Counted from the first letter of the stretch, positions 1 to 8,777 are shown. The stretch: DNA of 64,000 nt from Chitinophaga sp. LS1 (GCF_034274695.1 NZ_CP128362.1:4962501-5026500), one strand, 5' to 3'. Numbers and translations are program-made. The notes: generated from the letters alone by a model not told the origin.

Positions 1-384
1 ATCGATATTTACAAAAGACAGTTTAAACCAACAGCCCCGGACGAACATTACTTTAAAGCATCCCGCTGGTGGACGTTCATCTGGGGACTGTTTTGTATAG
101 TGGTAGCACAGTTTGCCAGCAAACTGGGTAGCCTGATAGAAGCGGTGAATGTACTGGGATCGCTGTTTTACGGCGTTATCCTGGGTATATTCCTTGTAGC
201 GTTTTATTGTAAGCGGATCGGTGGCACGGCTGTATTCTGGGCGGCAATAGTGTCGGAGATCCTGGTGATCATCGTATTTATTACCAATATTGTTTCATTC
301 CTGTGGCTCAATGCGATCGGGTGTATACTGGTGATCGTACTGGCCTGGATGATACAATTATTTCAGCCTTCACATGACAAATAA
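1..384 (+). CDS. Sodium/solute symporter (SSS family), C-terminal part only
   Basis: The reading frame is open from base 1, so the N-terminus lies outside the window; 127 residues remain before the TAA at 382. The visible part holds a short cytosolic loop rich in charged residues (IDIYKRQFKP) followed by about three hydrophobic membrane segments, as in the last helices of sodium:solute symporters. It would sit in the inner membrane and import a small solute with sodium; the substrate cannot be told from this fragment. The family call is from recognition of the loop plus helix pattern, not a search. The last codons (QPSHDK) recur in degenerate form downstream. Confidence 0.7.
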   Translation: MDIYKRQFKPTAPDEHYFKASRWWTFIWGLFCIVVAQFASKLGSLIEAVNVLGSLFYGVILGIFLVAFYCKRIGGTAVFWAAIVSEILVIIVFITNIVSFLWLNAIGCILVIVLAWMIQLFQPSHDK

Positions 385-579
385 CAGCAGGCTCATTTTT
401 AATAAATGCAGCCTTTCACATGACAAAATTTAGCCTGTTCTATCAGGTTTATTCTAATAAATGCAGCCGTTCACATGACTTGGAATAGTCTGGATACAAT
501 CAGGCATATGCTGATGATTGAAACCTTTACATTACGAACAATAGCCCGGTCTATCAGGCTTTTACTAAAAGATTGCAGC
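385..579. repeat. Degenerate copies of the 3' ends of both flanking convergent genes
   Basis: This spacer is built largely from echoes of its neighbours. The symporter end (cagccttcacatgacaaa) recurs at about 411-427 and 465-479, each copy followed by a stop in the same relative frame (SHDKI-stop, SHDLE-stop). On the other strand the end of the response-regulator gene (tctatcaggccgtttctaaa at its 3' end, plus-strand sense) recurs at about 433-465 and 544-577. Copies are imperfect, roughly 35-55 bp apart. No independent gene is visible. Confidence 0.65.
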
Positions 580-1239
580 CTATTCTATCAGGCCGTTTCT
601 AAAAGCATACATTACGAGGCCCACAATGTTTTTGGCCCCGGTTTTTTCCAGCAGTTTCTGGCGTAGTCCTTCCACTGTTCTTGGACTCAAAAAGATCTTT
701 TCAGAGATCTGCTGCGTAGTCAGTTCTTCACAGATCAGGCGCAGTACTTCCAGTTCGCGGTCGGTAAGGGGCACCTCGTTGTGGAAAGTAGGCTTGAACT
801 GTTGCTTTGTTTTGTGCATGACCTTCTTGAGGAGGGCCAGGTTCACATTTTCATTGAAATAAAAACCTTTCTCGTAGGTAGTACAAATAGCTTCGTAAAT
901 CTCACCTGGTTCTGCATTTTTAAGCAGGTAAGCATTCGCGCCCATTTCGATAAGATGCACGATAAAGTTGTCATCTTCATACATGGTGAGCACGATCACT
1001 TTTACGTGCGCATATTTTTCCCTAACTTTTTTGGTAGCTTCTATGCCATCCATGTTGGGCATTTTCAGATCCATGAGAATCACATCTGGTTGTTGTGTTT
1101 CCATGATTTCTAATAAATGAACTCCATCTTCAGCTTCAAACACCACACTGATGTTTTCATAGGGCTTGAGGGTATTGATCACCCCACTCCGGAAGATTTT
1201 ATGGTCGTCGGCAATAGCTACCTTAATGTTGTTTGTCAT
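580..1239 (-). CDS. NarL/FixJ-type response regulator
   Basis: 219 residues, full length for the family. The N-terminal receiver domain has the acidic pocket D11-D12, phospho-acceptor D57 (ILMDLKMPNMDG) and conserved K107. A LuxR-type helix-turn-helix follows at about 150-210 (LTDRELEVLRLI, SPRTVEGLRQKL). It should bind DNA as a dimer after phosphorylation. The kinase just upstream on the same strand (94-nt gap) is the obvious partner. The targets are unknown. The 3' end is echoed in the downstream spacer. Confidence 0.93.
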   Translation of the reverse strand: MTNNIKVAIADDHKIFRSGVINTLKPYENISVVFEAEDGVHLLEIMETQQPDVILMDLKMPNMDGIEATKKVREKYAHVKVIVLTMYEDDNFIVHLIEMGANAYLLKNAEPGEIYEAICTTYEKGFYFNENVNLALLKKVMHKTKQQFKPTFHNEVPLTDRELEVLRLICEELTTQQISEKIFLSPRTVEGLRQKLLEKTGAKNIVGLVMYAFRNGLIE

Positions 1240-1333
1240 AGAGGGAGCCAGTTTATATTGGTTGCGTAAATTGTCCCGATTTTCATTTCACGTGTCATTG
1301 CTCAGGGGACAAAGCTAGAATAAAATAATATGA

Positions 1334-2134
1334 TTACTCAGCGCGCTGGTAATTTTCTACTTTGATTTCGGCAATGGTACCGGTAGGTTGCCCGGCAGTG
1401 TAGCTGATAGTACCGCCTATGATGTTGAGGCGGCTTTCAATATTCTTGAGGCCCAGGCTGCCTGTTTTATGACGGGCCATTTCCAGGGAGTTGAGCAGCA
1501 GGCCATTTCCATTGTCTGCAACGTGGATGCTGAGCTGGGTAGGCGTAGTGTGATAGTTGATCTGCACCTGGGAGGCTTGTGCGTGTTTCAGAATATTGTT
1601 GATGAGTTCCTGTACGACGCGGTAGATATTAAGTGCTTTTTCGGGTTCCACAACGTGGTGGTTACTCTCTTCGGTGAAGTGGATCTGCACCTGTTTATTA
1701 CGGTTCATCATATTACAGAAGGAATCCAGCGCCCGGCTCAGTCCCAGGTTTTCAAGGGCCTGCGGGTGCAGGCTTTGTGAGATGAAGCGCAGGTGCTGGA
1801 TGATTGTATCTGTAAATTCTTTGGTCTCTTTGAGTTGTTCCTGTTCGCCATTGCCTGTTTTGAGCAATGGCTGCAACTGGTTGAGGTTGAGTTTGAGCAC
1901 GGAAAGTTGTGCGCCAACTTCATCGTGCAGATCTTCTGCGATGCGTTTGCGTTCCAGTTCCTGGCCCTGGAGAATGGCTACCAATCGTTCTTTTTGCAGT
2001 TGGAGGTCCTTGTCCCTGATCAGGAGTTTGTGTTGAATAACCTGTTTCTGCTGAAAGATAACGAGTACGATGACAAGGATGCCCATGGTGAGCATCACAG
2101 CCGTACCGATGATAACTACTTCGTAACTGTTCAT
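1334..2134 (-). CDS. NarX-type sensor histidine kinase
   Basis: 266 residues. One N-terminal membrane helix (about 5-28) is followed by a short coiled-coil, a HisKA_3 dimerisation/phosphoacceptor box with H70 (ERKRIAEDLHDEVG) and a HATPase_c domain with N, G1 and G2 signatures (NNILKHA, DNGNGL, GSLGLKNIESR). There is no periplasmic or PAS sensor domain, so the signal must come through the membrane helix or a partner protein. The start ATG overlaps the stop of the upstream membrane-protein gene by four bases (ATGA), indicating translational coupling; that membrane protein is the best candidate input module. Phosphorylates the downstream response regulator. Confidence 0.92.
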   Translation of the reverse strand: MNSYEVVIIGTAVMLTMGILVIVLVIFQQKQVIQHKLLIRDKDLQLQKERLVAILQGQELERKRIAEDLHDEVGAQLSVLKLNLNQLQPLLKTGNGEQEQLKETKEFTDTIIQHLRFISQSLHPQALENLGLSRALDSFCNMMNRNKQVQIHFTEESNHHVVEPEKALNIYRVVQELINNILKHAQASQVQINYHTTPTQLSIHVADNGNGLLLNSLEMARHKTGSLGLKNIESRLNIIGGTISYTAGQPTGTIAEIKVENYQRAE

Positions 2135-2805
2135 GACCTGAATTTTTGAGCTTTGAGGAGGCCGATGTAGATCAGTACTACTTCTGCAAAGCCGCCGATA
2201 AAGGTAATAGAAAGCGTGGCATTTTGTATACCTCTGTCAAATTGGGCAAAGCTGGAATGCTGCAAAAAATTATAAGCCAGGGACAACATAAAGTTGGAGC
2301 AATGGAAAATAAACAGGCCACTATTATACCAGAAGCTGGGAAGGTAATTGACAAAGATGGATTGTTTGACCAGGTCCTCGTCGCGCATGAGTTCCCAGAA
2401 ATAAATGACGCTATACAGTAACAGAAAGAGATTTTCTACGGAAAGTGCATAGGAGTTATAGGCCATTGGCCCCTCCAGGAAAAAGTAGTCAGTTATCGCA
2501 AAACAGGTGACGAGTCCAAAAACAATGAGAATAATTTTCTTGAGTAGCTGGTTTTTAATTACATGATGAAAGAAGATGGTAAGAATGAGGAATTGGATGA
2601 GTGACATGGGACTGAAAAACCACATGTTATTTCTCGAAATATGAGCGATCAGGTGCGAGCCGCTTGCGAAAACAGCACTGCTGATAAGATAGTAAAAGAT
2701 CCATCTGCCACCCTTATCGAGAATTTTGAATTTCATGATAAAGGGGATCAAAAGTAAAAATTCGACCCCCTCCATGATGTAGAAAAAAATCAGAAATGAA
2801 TTCAC
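2131..2805 (-). CDS. Multi-pass membrane protein, possible sensor partner
   Basis: 224 residues with about six or seven hydrophobic segments and short loops; no domain I can name. The frame opens with GTG at 2803-2805. It is wedged 12 nt after the upstream gene and overlaps the histidine kinase by 4 nt, so the four genes from 3234 down to 580 look like one transcript. Coupling to a kinase that lacks its own sensor domain suggests a 7TM-like input subunit; this is inference from gene order and topology only. Confidence 0.72.
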   Translation of the reverse strand: MNSFLIFFYIMEGVEFLLLIPFIMKFKILDKGGRWIFYYLISSAVFASGSHLIAHISRNNMWFFSPMSLIQFLILTIFFHHVIKNQLLKKIILIVFGLVTCFAITDYFFLEGPMAYNSYALSVENLFLLLYSVIYFWELMRDEDLVKQSIFVNYLPSFWYNSGLFIFHCSNFMLSLAYNFLQHSSFAQFDRGIQNATLSITFIGGFAEVVLIYIGLLKAQKFRS

Positions 2806-2817
2806 CTGCGTTTTGGT

Positions 2818-3234
2818 TTAAACGGTTCCTGTATCAGGGCAATTTGTCGGACATGGTAAACCCTGGTCCAGTGCTGCGAATTGGATAGGAGCTTCTGCGC
2901 CAACCTGGAGATTCATCTGCTTTGCTGCGGTTGAATCTTTGAAATGTACATTATGACCTTCGTTATTTACGGCATAAATAACCATCTTCTTCAGTTCCTT
3001 TTCAGGATGATCATGGTCGTCTCCGAAATAGATACGCAGTCCGATAATGTCTTCCTGACAATCAAGGAGTTGCTGTAGTTTTTCTTTTCCGAAGAAGTAG
3101 GCCTGAATGAAGTCAGGATTGTGTGGTTCTTTCTGACGTTTTTTGTTGCAGTAGTTGTCCCTTAAACGTCTCGCTTCGTCATGGTGAATGAATCCACCTG
3201 CATCTGGTGTGAAGTTCGGTTTAGTAGTACTCAT
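2818..3234 (-). CDS. Conserved-looking hypothetical protein, first gene of the two-component cluster
   Basis: 138 residues, soluble, no signal peptide. It is rich in His, Asp and Lys (FGDDHDHPEKELKK) and ends with a Cys pair motif (CPTNCPD), which may bind metal. I do not recognise the family. It begins with ATG and is led by a good -33/-7 pair, so it heads the leftward operon with the membrane protein, kinase and response regulator. Confidence 0.68.
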   Translation of the reverse strand: MSTTKPNFTPDAGGFIHHDEARRLRDNYCNKKRQKEPHNPDFIQAYFFGKEKLQQLLDCQEDIIGLRIYFGDDHDHPEKELKKMVIYAVNNEGHNVHFKDSTAAKQMNLQVGAEAPIQFAALDQGLPCPTNCPDTGTV

Positions 3235-3260
3235 ACGAATGCTGTTGTTTTAATTGGCGG

Positions 3261-3290
3261 TAAAATTATTATAAATAATCGCTTTTCAAA
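3261..3290 (-). promoter_or_regulatory. Bacteroidota-type promoter for the two-component cluster
   Basis: On the minus strand TTTG (3290-3287) is followed after 18 nt by TAATTTTA (3268-3261), one base off the -7 consensus TAnnTTTG. The start codon at 3234 lies 26 nt beyond. Confidence 0.5.
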
Positions 3291-3483
3291 GCTGTGCCTG
3301 GTATCCCATTTTAGTGCCATACGGGGGTGGTAAATGAATTTATCTTGTTTTGGGTCAGGCCGTTATGTGTTAAAAAATGGATGCTTTTATATATAATCTA
3401 ACGTATGGTTCCCTAAAAAATGCGTAGAACTACGTATTCTGAAAACAACGTATTCTAACGCTTGTTTAAAAAAAGATACTTCG

Positions 3484-3521
3484 TAATCTTTGCATTGTGG
3501 GGTATGGCTATCCTCACAATG
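3484..3521 (+). promoter_or_regulatory. Possible promoter and 5' leader hairpin upstream of the 3640 gene
   Basis: TAATCTTTG at 3484-3492 resembles the -7 element with one extra base. Immediately after, CATTGTG (3493-3499) and CACAATG (3515-3521) form a stem with several further possible pairs inside. The gene's ATG is at 3640, leaving a leader of over 100 nt. The rest of the 3235-3639 gap holds nothing else I can name. Confidence 0.35.
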
Positions 3522-3639
3522 CGAGCAAGCATCGGCAGGGCCTTTCTACCCAAAGTTTGTTCATTCCTAGTAGACATGCAGAGAAACACAACAAAATTTG
3601 AGGTTAACCGGGTTGGCCCCAATTTTTAAACTTACGACT

Positions 3640-4434
3640 ATGTGTTACCTATTAATTGGAAACATTTCTGCATTGCTCTCTGTTGACTGTACTGAACCGT
3701 TGGTAAACGCCCGGATCAGGGTTTATTTGCCGGATGGGCATTTATCAAATCGTTACCCCAATAAAAATACTTTTAGTGGCCCCAGACAGTTAACCCCATC
3801 AGAGGTGTTGAATAAGCACGATCGGTTATTGGCTGAAGGGGCCCTGGATCATCACGGCAATTTCAATCTTAGCTGGGAACAATTACACTTATTCACGGAA
3901 CCTTTAGAGTTGGACATCTGTTTACAGGGCATGCCCGAGGAGGCAGGCGAGCGGAAGGAGACACATTTCCATCTGAGCCGGCTGGTACCTCAATGGAAGC
4001 ATTCCTTACAGCGGTATGTAGCGGCTTATGCTTATGTAATTCCGGCTGAAAGCTGGGCACAGATCCGAGCCAGCTATGGTACATGGGTGATCGCCGGAAT
4101 AGTTAGGCGTACCCACGATAATGAGGGACAATCACAATTACGGGTAGAAGCGTACAATGCAGGTAACCACCGTATGCTGGCCTATAGCAGCACAGACGAT
4201 CGGGGGCGTTACCAGATCAGATTCAGTAGAAAGCAACTGTCCGGCAGGCAGTTGCTTGGCCCTGATGTTTATTTTAAAGTGTATAGAGATAAGCAGTTGC
4301 TTTGGGAAGAGCAGGCGGAAGTAGCAACATTGCCTGGGAGAAGAGCGGTGGATGCATGTAGTGTGATGAATATTACGATGCAGGGTGGGGTGGTGAAGAA
4401 GGCGATGAGTTGGTTGAATAAGTTGGTGGGCTAA
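3640..4434 (+). CDS. Hypothetical protein with two transthyretin-like beta modules
   Basis: 264 residues from the ATG at 3640; the frame is open to a TTG at 3598, which would add 14 residues. Two regions look like duplicated prealbumin/carboxypeptidase-regulatory-type beta modules: about 10-110 (VNARIRVYLPDG, HGNFNLSWEQL) and 150-235 (WVIAGIVRRT, LAYSSTDDRGRYQIRFSRKQL, DVYFKVYRDKQLL). Only a weak hydrophobic N-terminus is seen and no clear signal peptide, so location is uncertain. Stands alone, ended by two strong hairpins. No function is assigned; the modules usually act as structural or binding folds. Confidence 0.6.
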   Translation: MCYLLIGNISALLSVDCTEPLVNARIRVYLPDGHLSNRYPNKNTFSGPRQLTPSEVLNKHDRLLAEGALDHHGNFNLSWEQLHLFTEPLELDICLQGMPEEAGERKETHFHLSRLVPQWKHSLQRYVAAYAYVIPAESWAQIRASYGTWVIAGIVRRTHDNEGQSQLRVEAYNAGNHRMLAYSSTDDRGRYQIRFSRKQLSGRQLLGPDVYFKVYRDKQLLWEEQAEVATLPGRRAVDACSVMNITMQGGVVKKAMSWLNKLVG

Positions 4435-4441
4435 AATAATT

Positions 4442-4526
4442 GTGGGAGTTATAAAACGCCTTTGGCGTTTTATAACTCCCACCCGATTGCAATGTGGCAC
4501 TGCTGAAAACAGTGCCACATTGCAAT
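4442..4526. terminator. Two perfect back-to-back hairpins between convergent genes
   Basis: Hairpin 1 has 19-bp perfect arms at 4442-4460 and 4464-4482 with a 3-nt loop. Hairpin 2 has 17-bp perfect arms at 4486-4502 and 4510-4526 with a 7-nt loop, its right arm ending on the stop codon of the PI-PLC gene. Neither has a strong U-tract, but they separate two converging genes. Confidence 0.75.
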
Positions 4527-5494
4527 TAGAAGTTTGTATTTAAAATAGCCGTGGATCTTGTTGTATTTGCAAAATCCATAGGTACAATACCATACCTGCC
4601 AGCCGTATGCGTCGAAAAATAAGTGTCAATTTGTGGATTGATAGTGCCTGATACAGTAGTAATACTTGGAATACCGAAGATTAAAGGTTTGTAACCACTG
4701 GTATAATTAATATATAGGGTACTATTACTGGTCGTGCTGGATTCAGTAAATAATGCAGTCACATTACTCCACTTGGAAGCGTTGTCATTTACAATATAAT
4801 TATCCTGGATTTTCAAATTGGCGTTACCGTTATTAATGGTAAAAGTAGTGTTATCCGCCCAACTGGTGGCATCGATGCCTTTGGGTGTGGTGGTTGCCGC
4901 AAAGCGACGGAGCAATACGATCCTGCCTCTCACTTCTCCTAAGTTAGGCACAGTAGCATTCAGAACGATGTTGCCATATTTCGAAACATAGGTATCAAAA
5001 GTCTGTTCGAAAGTACGGGTGTTGTTGCTTGCATCATATTCTTCCTTTACACTCATCACAATCACTTCTTTTGGATGATTGGTCAGGAAGGTCTTGCAGG
5101 CAGTCAGTACATCATCGAAGTTCAGGTTCTGATAGATGGCCCCGTGGTGAATGGCGAAGGCATTGTCAATGTGCCTGCAGCGGATGTCGAGGTAGCGGAT
5201 ACCGGCTTCCAGCTGATCTGCAATAGAGAGATCCTGGCATTTGGCGGTACCAGATACTGGTTCTACGCGGGCACCGCTGTCGTGCGTACCGGGAATAGAG
5301 ATGGCTGCAATATTGGTGTTGTCTGCTAACGCCGTCATCCAGCTATTGGATGCAACACTTACAGCTGCTACAGTGCTGGTAGCTGCTACGGTGTTATTTA
5401 AACGGGGGGCAGGAATGTCCTGTTTCGAACAGCTGAACAGGACGAGGGATAACAGCATGGTAGTAGGAACATGCAGGAGCGATGACGCTTTCAT
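4526..5494 (-). CDS. Phosphatidylinositol-specific phospholipase C-like lipoprotein
   Basis: 322 residues from ATG at 5494; the frame extends to a TTG at 5521 but the ATG gives a proper lipoprotein signal (hydrophobic stretch then LFSC, Cys22). The PLC X-type barrel follows: first catalytic His in AISIPGTHDSG (about H71), LDIRCR, and the second in AIHHG (about H116/H117), then EVIVMSVKEE. By family it cleaves phosphatidylinositol or GPI-type lipids via a cyclic intermediate; as a lipoprotein it would act at the cell surface or periplasm. It is a single gene, convergent with its left neighbour. Confidence 0.85.
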   Translation of the reverse strand: MKASSLLHVPTTMLLSLVLFSCSKQDIPAPRLNNTVAATSTVAAVSVASNSWMTALADNTNIAAISIPGTHDSGARVEPVSGTAKCQDLSIADQLEAGIRYLDIRCRHIDNAFAIHHGAIYQNLNFDDVLTACKTFLTNHPKEVIVMSVKEEYDASNNTRTFEQTFDTYVSKYGNIVLNATVPNLGEVRGRIVLLRRFAATTTPKGIDATSWADNTTFTINNGNANLKIQDNYIVNDNASKWSNVTALFTESSTTSNSTLYINYTSGYKPLIFGIPSITTVSGTINPQIDTYFSTHTAGRYGIVPMDFANTTRSTAILNTNF

Positions 5495-5951
5495 TTGGTT
5501 TGTGCGTTTAATTTCAGGCAATAGGAAATGTTAACGCATGCATTGTACAGCTATAGGTAGCGTGACAGTGTAAACGTGTAACAGGTTGTAGGTTTGAATT
5601 TTCAGGTGCAAAATAATAAGGTTATAGATAAGTTGATAATGGGTGGGGCATCATTAACAAAAGGGTAATAATTGTAAGGGGGATGTTTTAATGAACCACT
5701 TATCATTAATAAAAAAGAAAGGATTTTTCTTTTTTATTAAATCAAATGATTTGGTTTCAAAAAGTATTTCTCAAAACGGGAGTGTAAAATATTTTGTGTA
5801 AACCCTTCCCCATTGTTTGAAACCCTGCCGGGATGGGGAAGGGGGAATGGCGCGGCAGCAGCGCCTTCCCCGGTTTTGGGGACTATTGAGATAATTCACC
5901 ACCATAGGCCATTAACACAGGAAATTTTACAGTCTCCTCAAAACTTATTTC
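5495..5951. other. Non-coding spacer with nested inverted repeats
   Basis: No gene is visible. It holds an AT-rich perfect inverted repeat with 15-bp arms (5706-5720 and 5726-5740), a G/C-rich pair cccttccccat (5804-5814) with atggggaaggg (5834-5844), and GGCGC/GCGCC around 5850-5866 inside a locally GC-rich block. These could be terminators for the PI-PLC side and xerD or a small structured element. Confidence 0.5.
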
Positions 5952-6848
5952 TCAAAACCTTGGATGGAACCTTTGTAACGTATCTCTTAAATACTCTCTA
6001 TCCAGATGCGTATAGATCTCCGTCGTAGTAATACTCTCATGTCCCAGCATTTCCTGCACTGCTCTTAAATCTGCCCCACCTTCTACCAGATGCGTAGCAA
6101 ATGAATGTCTGAACGTATGAGGTGATACCTGTTTCTCAATACCCGCCATTGCTGTCAACTCTTTTATCACTAAAAAGATCATCACACGGGTCAGTGCACT
6201 CCCTCTGCGATTTAAAAAAAGAATATCCTCCTGTCCGGGTTTACAAGGCATATGCACCCGCACTTCATCCTTATATATATTAATGTATTTAATGGCATCC
6301 CTTCCAATAGGGATCAATCTTTCCTTATCTCCTTTACCAATAACACGAATAAATCCCGCATCAAAGTGTAACTGTGATATTTGTAAACCCGTCACCTCGC
6401 TCACCCGCAATCCGCAGCTGTACATGGTTTCCAGTATAGCACGGTTACGTGCACCTTCAGGTGTACCTGTTTTGACCTGTGCAATAATGAGCTCTATTTC
6501 TTCAAAACTCAATACATCGGGGAGTTGTCGCTTTGTTTTTGGTGCTTCTAATAACTGTGTAGGATCCTGTTTGACGATGTCTTCTAATAAGAGGTATTTA
6601 TAAAAGGCTTTGATGCCGGAGATGATACGTGCCTGTGAGGTAGCAGTCATACCCAGTGTAGCGATCCACTGTACACAGGATTGTAAGTGTGTGAGTTCAA
6701 CCTGGTGGGGTGGGAGGGGGAGATTGGCAGACTGCAGGTATTGCACCAGTTTCTCTACATCACGAAGATAGGCTTCAATTGAGTTGCCGGAGAGGGAACG
6801 TTCGAGTTGTAAATAAGCCTTGAATCCTTTCAGATAGATATCCCACAT
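5952..6848 (-). CDS. xerD: Tyrosine recombinase XerD
   Basis: 298 residues, the normal length for XerC/XerD. An N-terminal SAM-like core-binding domain (1-95) precedes the catalytic domain with all six residues: R148 (SCGLRVSEV), K172 (GKGDKERL), H244 and R247 (HTFRHSF), H270 (MLGHESI) and nucleophile Y279 (TEIYTHL). It resolves chromosome dimers at dif together with a partner Xer, acting in the cytosol at the terminus. XerD rather than XerC is the usual call for this architecture in the phylum, but cannot be proven here. Monocistronic, facing ndk's terminator. Confidence 0.9.
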   Translation of the reverse strand: MWDIYLKGFKAYLQLERSLSGNSIEAYLRDVEKLVQYLQSANLPLPPHQVELTHLQSCVQWIATLGMTATSQARIISGIKAFYKYLLLEDIVKQDPTQLLEAPKTKRQLPDVLSFEEIELIIAQVKTGTPEGARNRAILETMYSCGLRVSEVTGLQISQLHFDAGFIRVIGKGDKERLIPIGRDAIKYINIYKDEVRVHMPCKPGQEDILFLNRRGSALTRVMIFLVIKELTAMAGIEKQVSPHTFRHSFATHLVEGGADLRAVQEMLGHESITTTEIYTHLDREYLRDTLQRFHPRF

Positions 6849-6900
6849 AGGTGCAAGTTAAGAAAACGGTTTCGAAAGCGAGCATTCGCCAGCGGGCATA

Positions 6901-7008
6901 AAATTCATGGCTGAATGGATGTCTGTTTTCAATAAAGCATTCATGGAAAAAGGGAATTCATCAACAGTGATGAAACCATTTTCAACAAATGATAAAACCC
7001 ATTTCCAA
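6901..7008 (-). repeat. Terminator-trailing repeat, ndk copy
   Basis: Read on the minus strand, directly after ndk's terminator, this stretch contains TGAAAATGGTTT, TGATGAATTCCC and CATGAATGCTTTATTGAAAA. The same order of motifs appears at 10649-10775 and, shorter, at 56980-57015. Unit length is about 52-55 bp with 2-3 degenerate units. Confidence 0.6.
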
Positions 7009-7010
7009 TA

Positions 7011-7044
7011 AAAAAGCGCCCTGTAAATTTACAGGACGCTCTTT
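7011..7044 (-). terminator. Rho-independent terminator of ndk
   Basis: Arms 7015-7027 and 7028-7040 (agcgccctgtaaa and its near-complement, one mismatch) lie between an A-tract and a T-tract, so it can work on both strands. It begins 19 nt after the ndk stop. Confidence 0.8.
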
Positions 7045-7062
7045 TGGAATATCTGAAATAGC

Positions 7063-7482
7063 TTAGAATTTCTCCAGGCCAGAGAAGAAGAAGTTACCTT
7101 CGATCTCAGCATTCTCGTCAGAATCAGAGCCGTGAACAGCATTACGACCGATTGACTCAGCATAAATTTTACGGATAGTACCTTCTTCAGCATTTGCTGG
7201 GTTGGTAGCACCGATCAGTTTGCGGAATTCTTCAACAGCGTTATCTTTTTCCAGGATAGCTGCTACGATATGACCACTGCTCATGAAATCAACCAGTTCA
7301 CCATAGAAAGGTCTTTCTTTGTGTACTGCATAGAATTCACCTGCTTTCTGAGCAGACAGTCTGGTCATCTTCATCGCTACGATGCGGAAACCAGCTTCGT
7401 TGATCTTGTTCAGGATACCACCGATATGACCGTTTTCTACGGCATCCGGCTTGATCATTGTAAAGGTTCTGTTGTTAGCCAT
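7063..7482 (-). CDS. ndk: Nucleoside diphosphate kinase
   Basis: 139 residues, typical length. It transfers the gamma-phosphate from ATP to NDPs through a phosphohistidine, H117, in the signature NAVHGSDS. The N-terminal [13 protein letters not shown] and the RPFYGEL and GATNP segments are the expected nucleotide-site motifs. Cytosolic and housekeeping. Transcribed alone, from a -7 element 36 nt upstream to its own terminator, and divergent from the nrnA-like gene. Confidence 0.97.
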   Translation of the reverse strand: MANNRTFTMIKPDAVENGHIGGILNKINEAGFRIVAMKMTRLSAQKAGEFYAVHKERPFYGELVDFMSSGHIVAAILEKDNAVEEFRKLIGATNPANAEEGTIRKIYAESIGRNAVHGSDSDENAEIEGNFFFSGLEKF

Positions 7483-7517
7483 AATATATTGAGTAACTAA
7501 TTAGCGGATTTTGCGCG

Positions 7518-7525
7518 CAAATGTA
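7518..7525 (-). promoter_or_regulatory. -7 element of the ndk promoter
   Basis: On the minus strand TACATTTG matches the TAnnTTTG consensus exactly, 36 nt before the ndk ATG. A clear -33 TTTG is not seen. Confidence 0.55.
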
Positions 7526-7745
7526 ACCAGATTTTAGGCAATCAGAAAAAAAAAGCGCCTGATACTCCTCACCGACAGAAAAAAAGAGCGAATTCTACTG
7601 TTAAAACAGGTATTTAGCCTATATTTTCGATCTTCTATAGGGAATTTTAAATCCTGCGACCAAAAATTTTGAAATTCTGTGCTAAATAGAGAACTTCGCA
7701 CTTCATTTTTCGGTAAAAACAGTTACATTATATTATTAATATAAA

Positions 7746-8750
7746 ATGAAGAGGATCGAGGAAATTAAGCCTTTGCTGGAAACCCCTAAAAGAGTGGTCA
7801 TAACAATGCATCAGAAACCGGATGCAGATGCAATGGGAAGTTCTCTGGCCTTGTACCATTATTTGAAGCAGAAAGGACACGACGTAACTGTTATTTCGCC
7901 TACCAATTTCCCGGATTTCTTAAATTGGATGCCGGGTTCACAGGAAGTGCTGGATTTCGAATCTTCGCAGGATAAAGCGATGAAGGCATTGGAGGGAGTA
8001 GAATTGTTGTTTTGTCTGGATTTCAATGCTTTGTACAGAACCAAGAACATGGAGCCTTATCTGGCGGCACTGCAATGTCAAAAAATTCTAATTGATCATC
8101 ACCTGGAGCCTCAGCCTGTATTTGAATATGGGGTGAGCGACACCACAGCGGCTTCTACGGCATTATTAGTGTATGAGACAATACACAAAATGGGAGAAGA
8201 GCGTTATATTAACGATGCAATGGCACAATGTATCTATGCAGGTACCATGACTGACACAGGTTCTTTCCGTTTTGCCTCTACATCATCCCGTGTACACCGT
8301 ATGGTGGCTGATTTGCTGGATCATGGTCTGAACCATGAGCTCATTCACCAGGCGATTTATGATAATTTCCTTGAAAACCGTCTCCGCTTTCTGGGCCATA
8401 GCCTGCTGAACCGGATGGAGGTTTATTATGAGTACAACACCGCCATGATCGCTATACCATATACTGATCTGAAGCGTTTTGACCTGCAGACGGGCGATAC
8501 TGAAGGTGTGGTCAACTTCCTGCTCTCTATCCAGGGCATCAAGATGGCGGCGCTGATCATAGATCGTCATCAGGAGGTAAAGCTGTCGTTCCGTTCCAAA
8601 GGAGACTTTGACGTGAATACCTTTGCCCGTAAGTATTTTGACGGCGGCGGCCATTTCCATGCAGCAGGTGGTCATAGTTCAGACTCCCTCGAAAGGACCG
8701 TACAGCGTTTTGTAGACGCGATCGCCGAAAACGAAGAAGCATTACAATAA
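7746..8750 (+). CDS. nrnA: DHH-family phosphoesterase (NrnA-like oligoribonuclease / pAp phosphatase)
   Basis: 334 residues, the usual size. The DHH domain shows QKPDADAMGSS (metal-binding Asp at 26 and 28), FCLDFNALYR, IDHHLEP and TDTGSFRF; the DHHA1 domain ends with GGGHFHAAGG. By family it degrades nanoRNAs and 3'-phosphoadenosine 5'-phosphate using Mn; it may also take cyclic-dinucleotide breakdown products, of interest because a diadenylate cyclase gene lies 2 kb away. Cytosolic. Followed after 27 nt by an FKBP gene in the same direction, so probably co-transcribed. Confidence 0.85.
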   Translation: MKRIEEIKPLLETPKRVVITMHQKPDADAMGSSLALYHYLKQKGHDVTVISPTNFPDFLNWMPGSQEVLDFESSQDKAMKALEGVELLFCLDFNALYRTKNMEPYLAALQCQKILIDHHLEPQPVFEYGVSDTTAASTALLVYETIHKMGEERYINDAMAQCIYAGTMTDTGSFRFASTSSRVHRMVADLLDHGLNHELIHQAIYDNFLENRLRFLGHSLLNRMEVYYEYNTAMIAIPYTDLKRFDLQTGDTEGVVNFLLSIQGIKMAALIIDRHQEVKLSFRSKGDFDVNTFARKYFDGGGHFHAAGGHSSDSLERTVQRFVDAIAENEEALQ

Positions 8751-8777
8751 GTCATTCAATCCTACTAATACAGTCAA

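Noticed and set aside
3519..3629. 36-codon ATG frame in the leader of the 3640 gene
   Set aside because: No amino-acid bias, no hairpin logic and no second example, unlike the hmgA/hppD and thr leaders.
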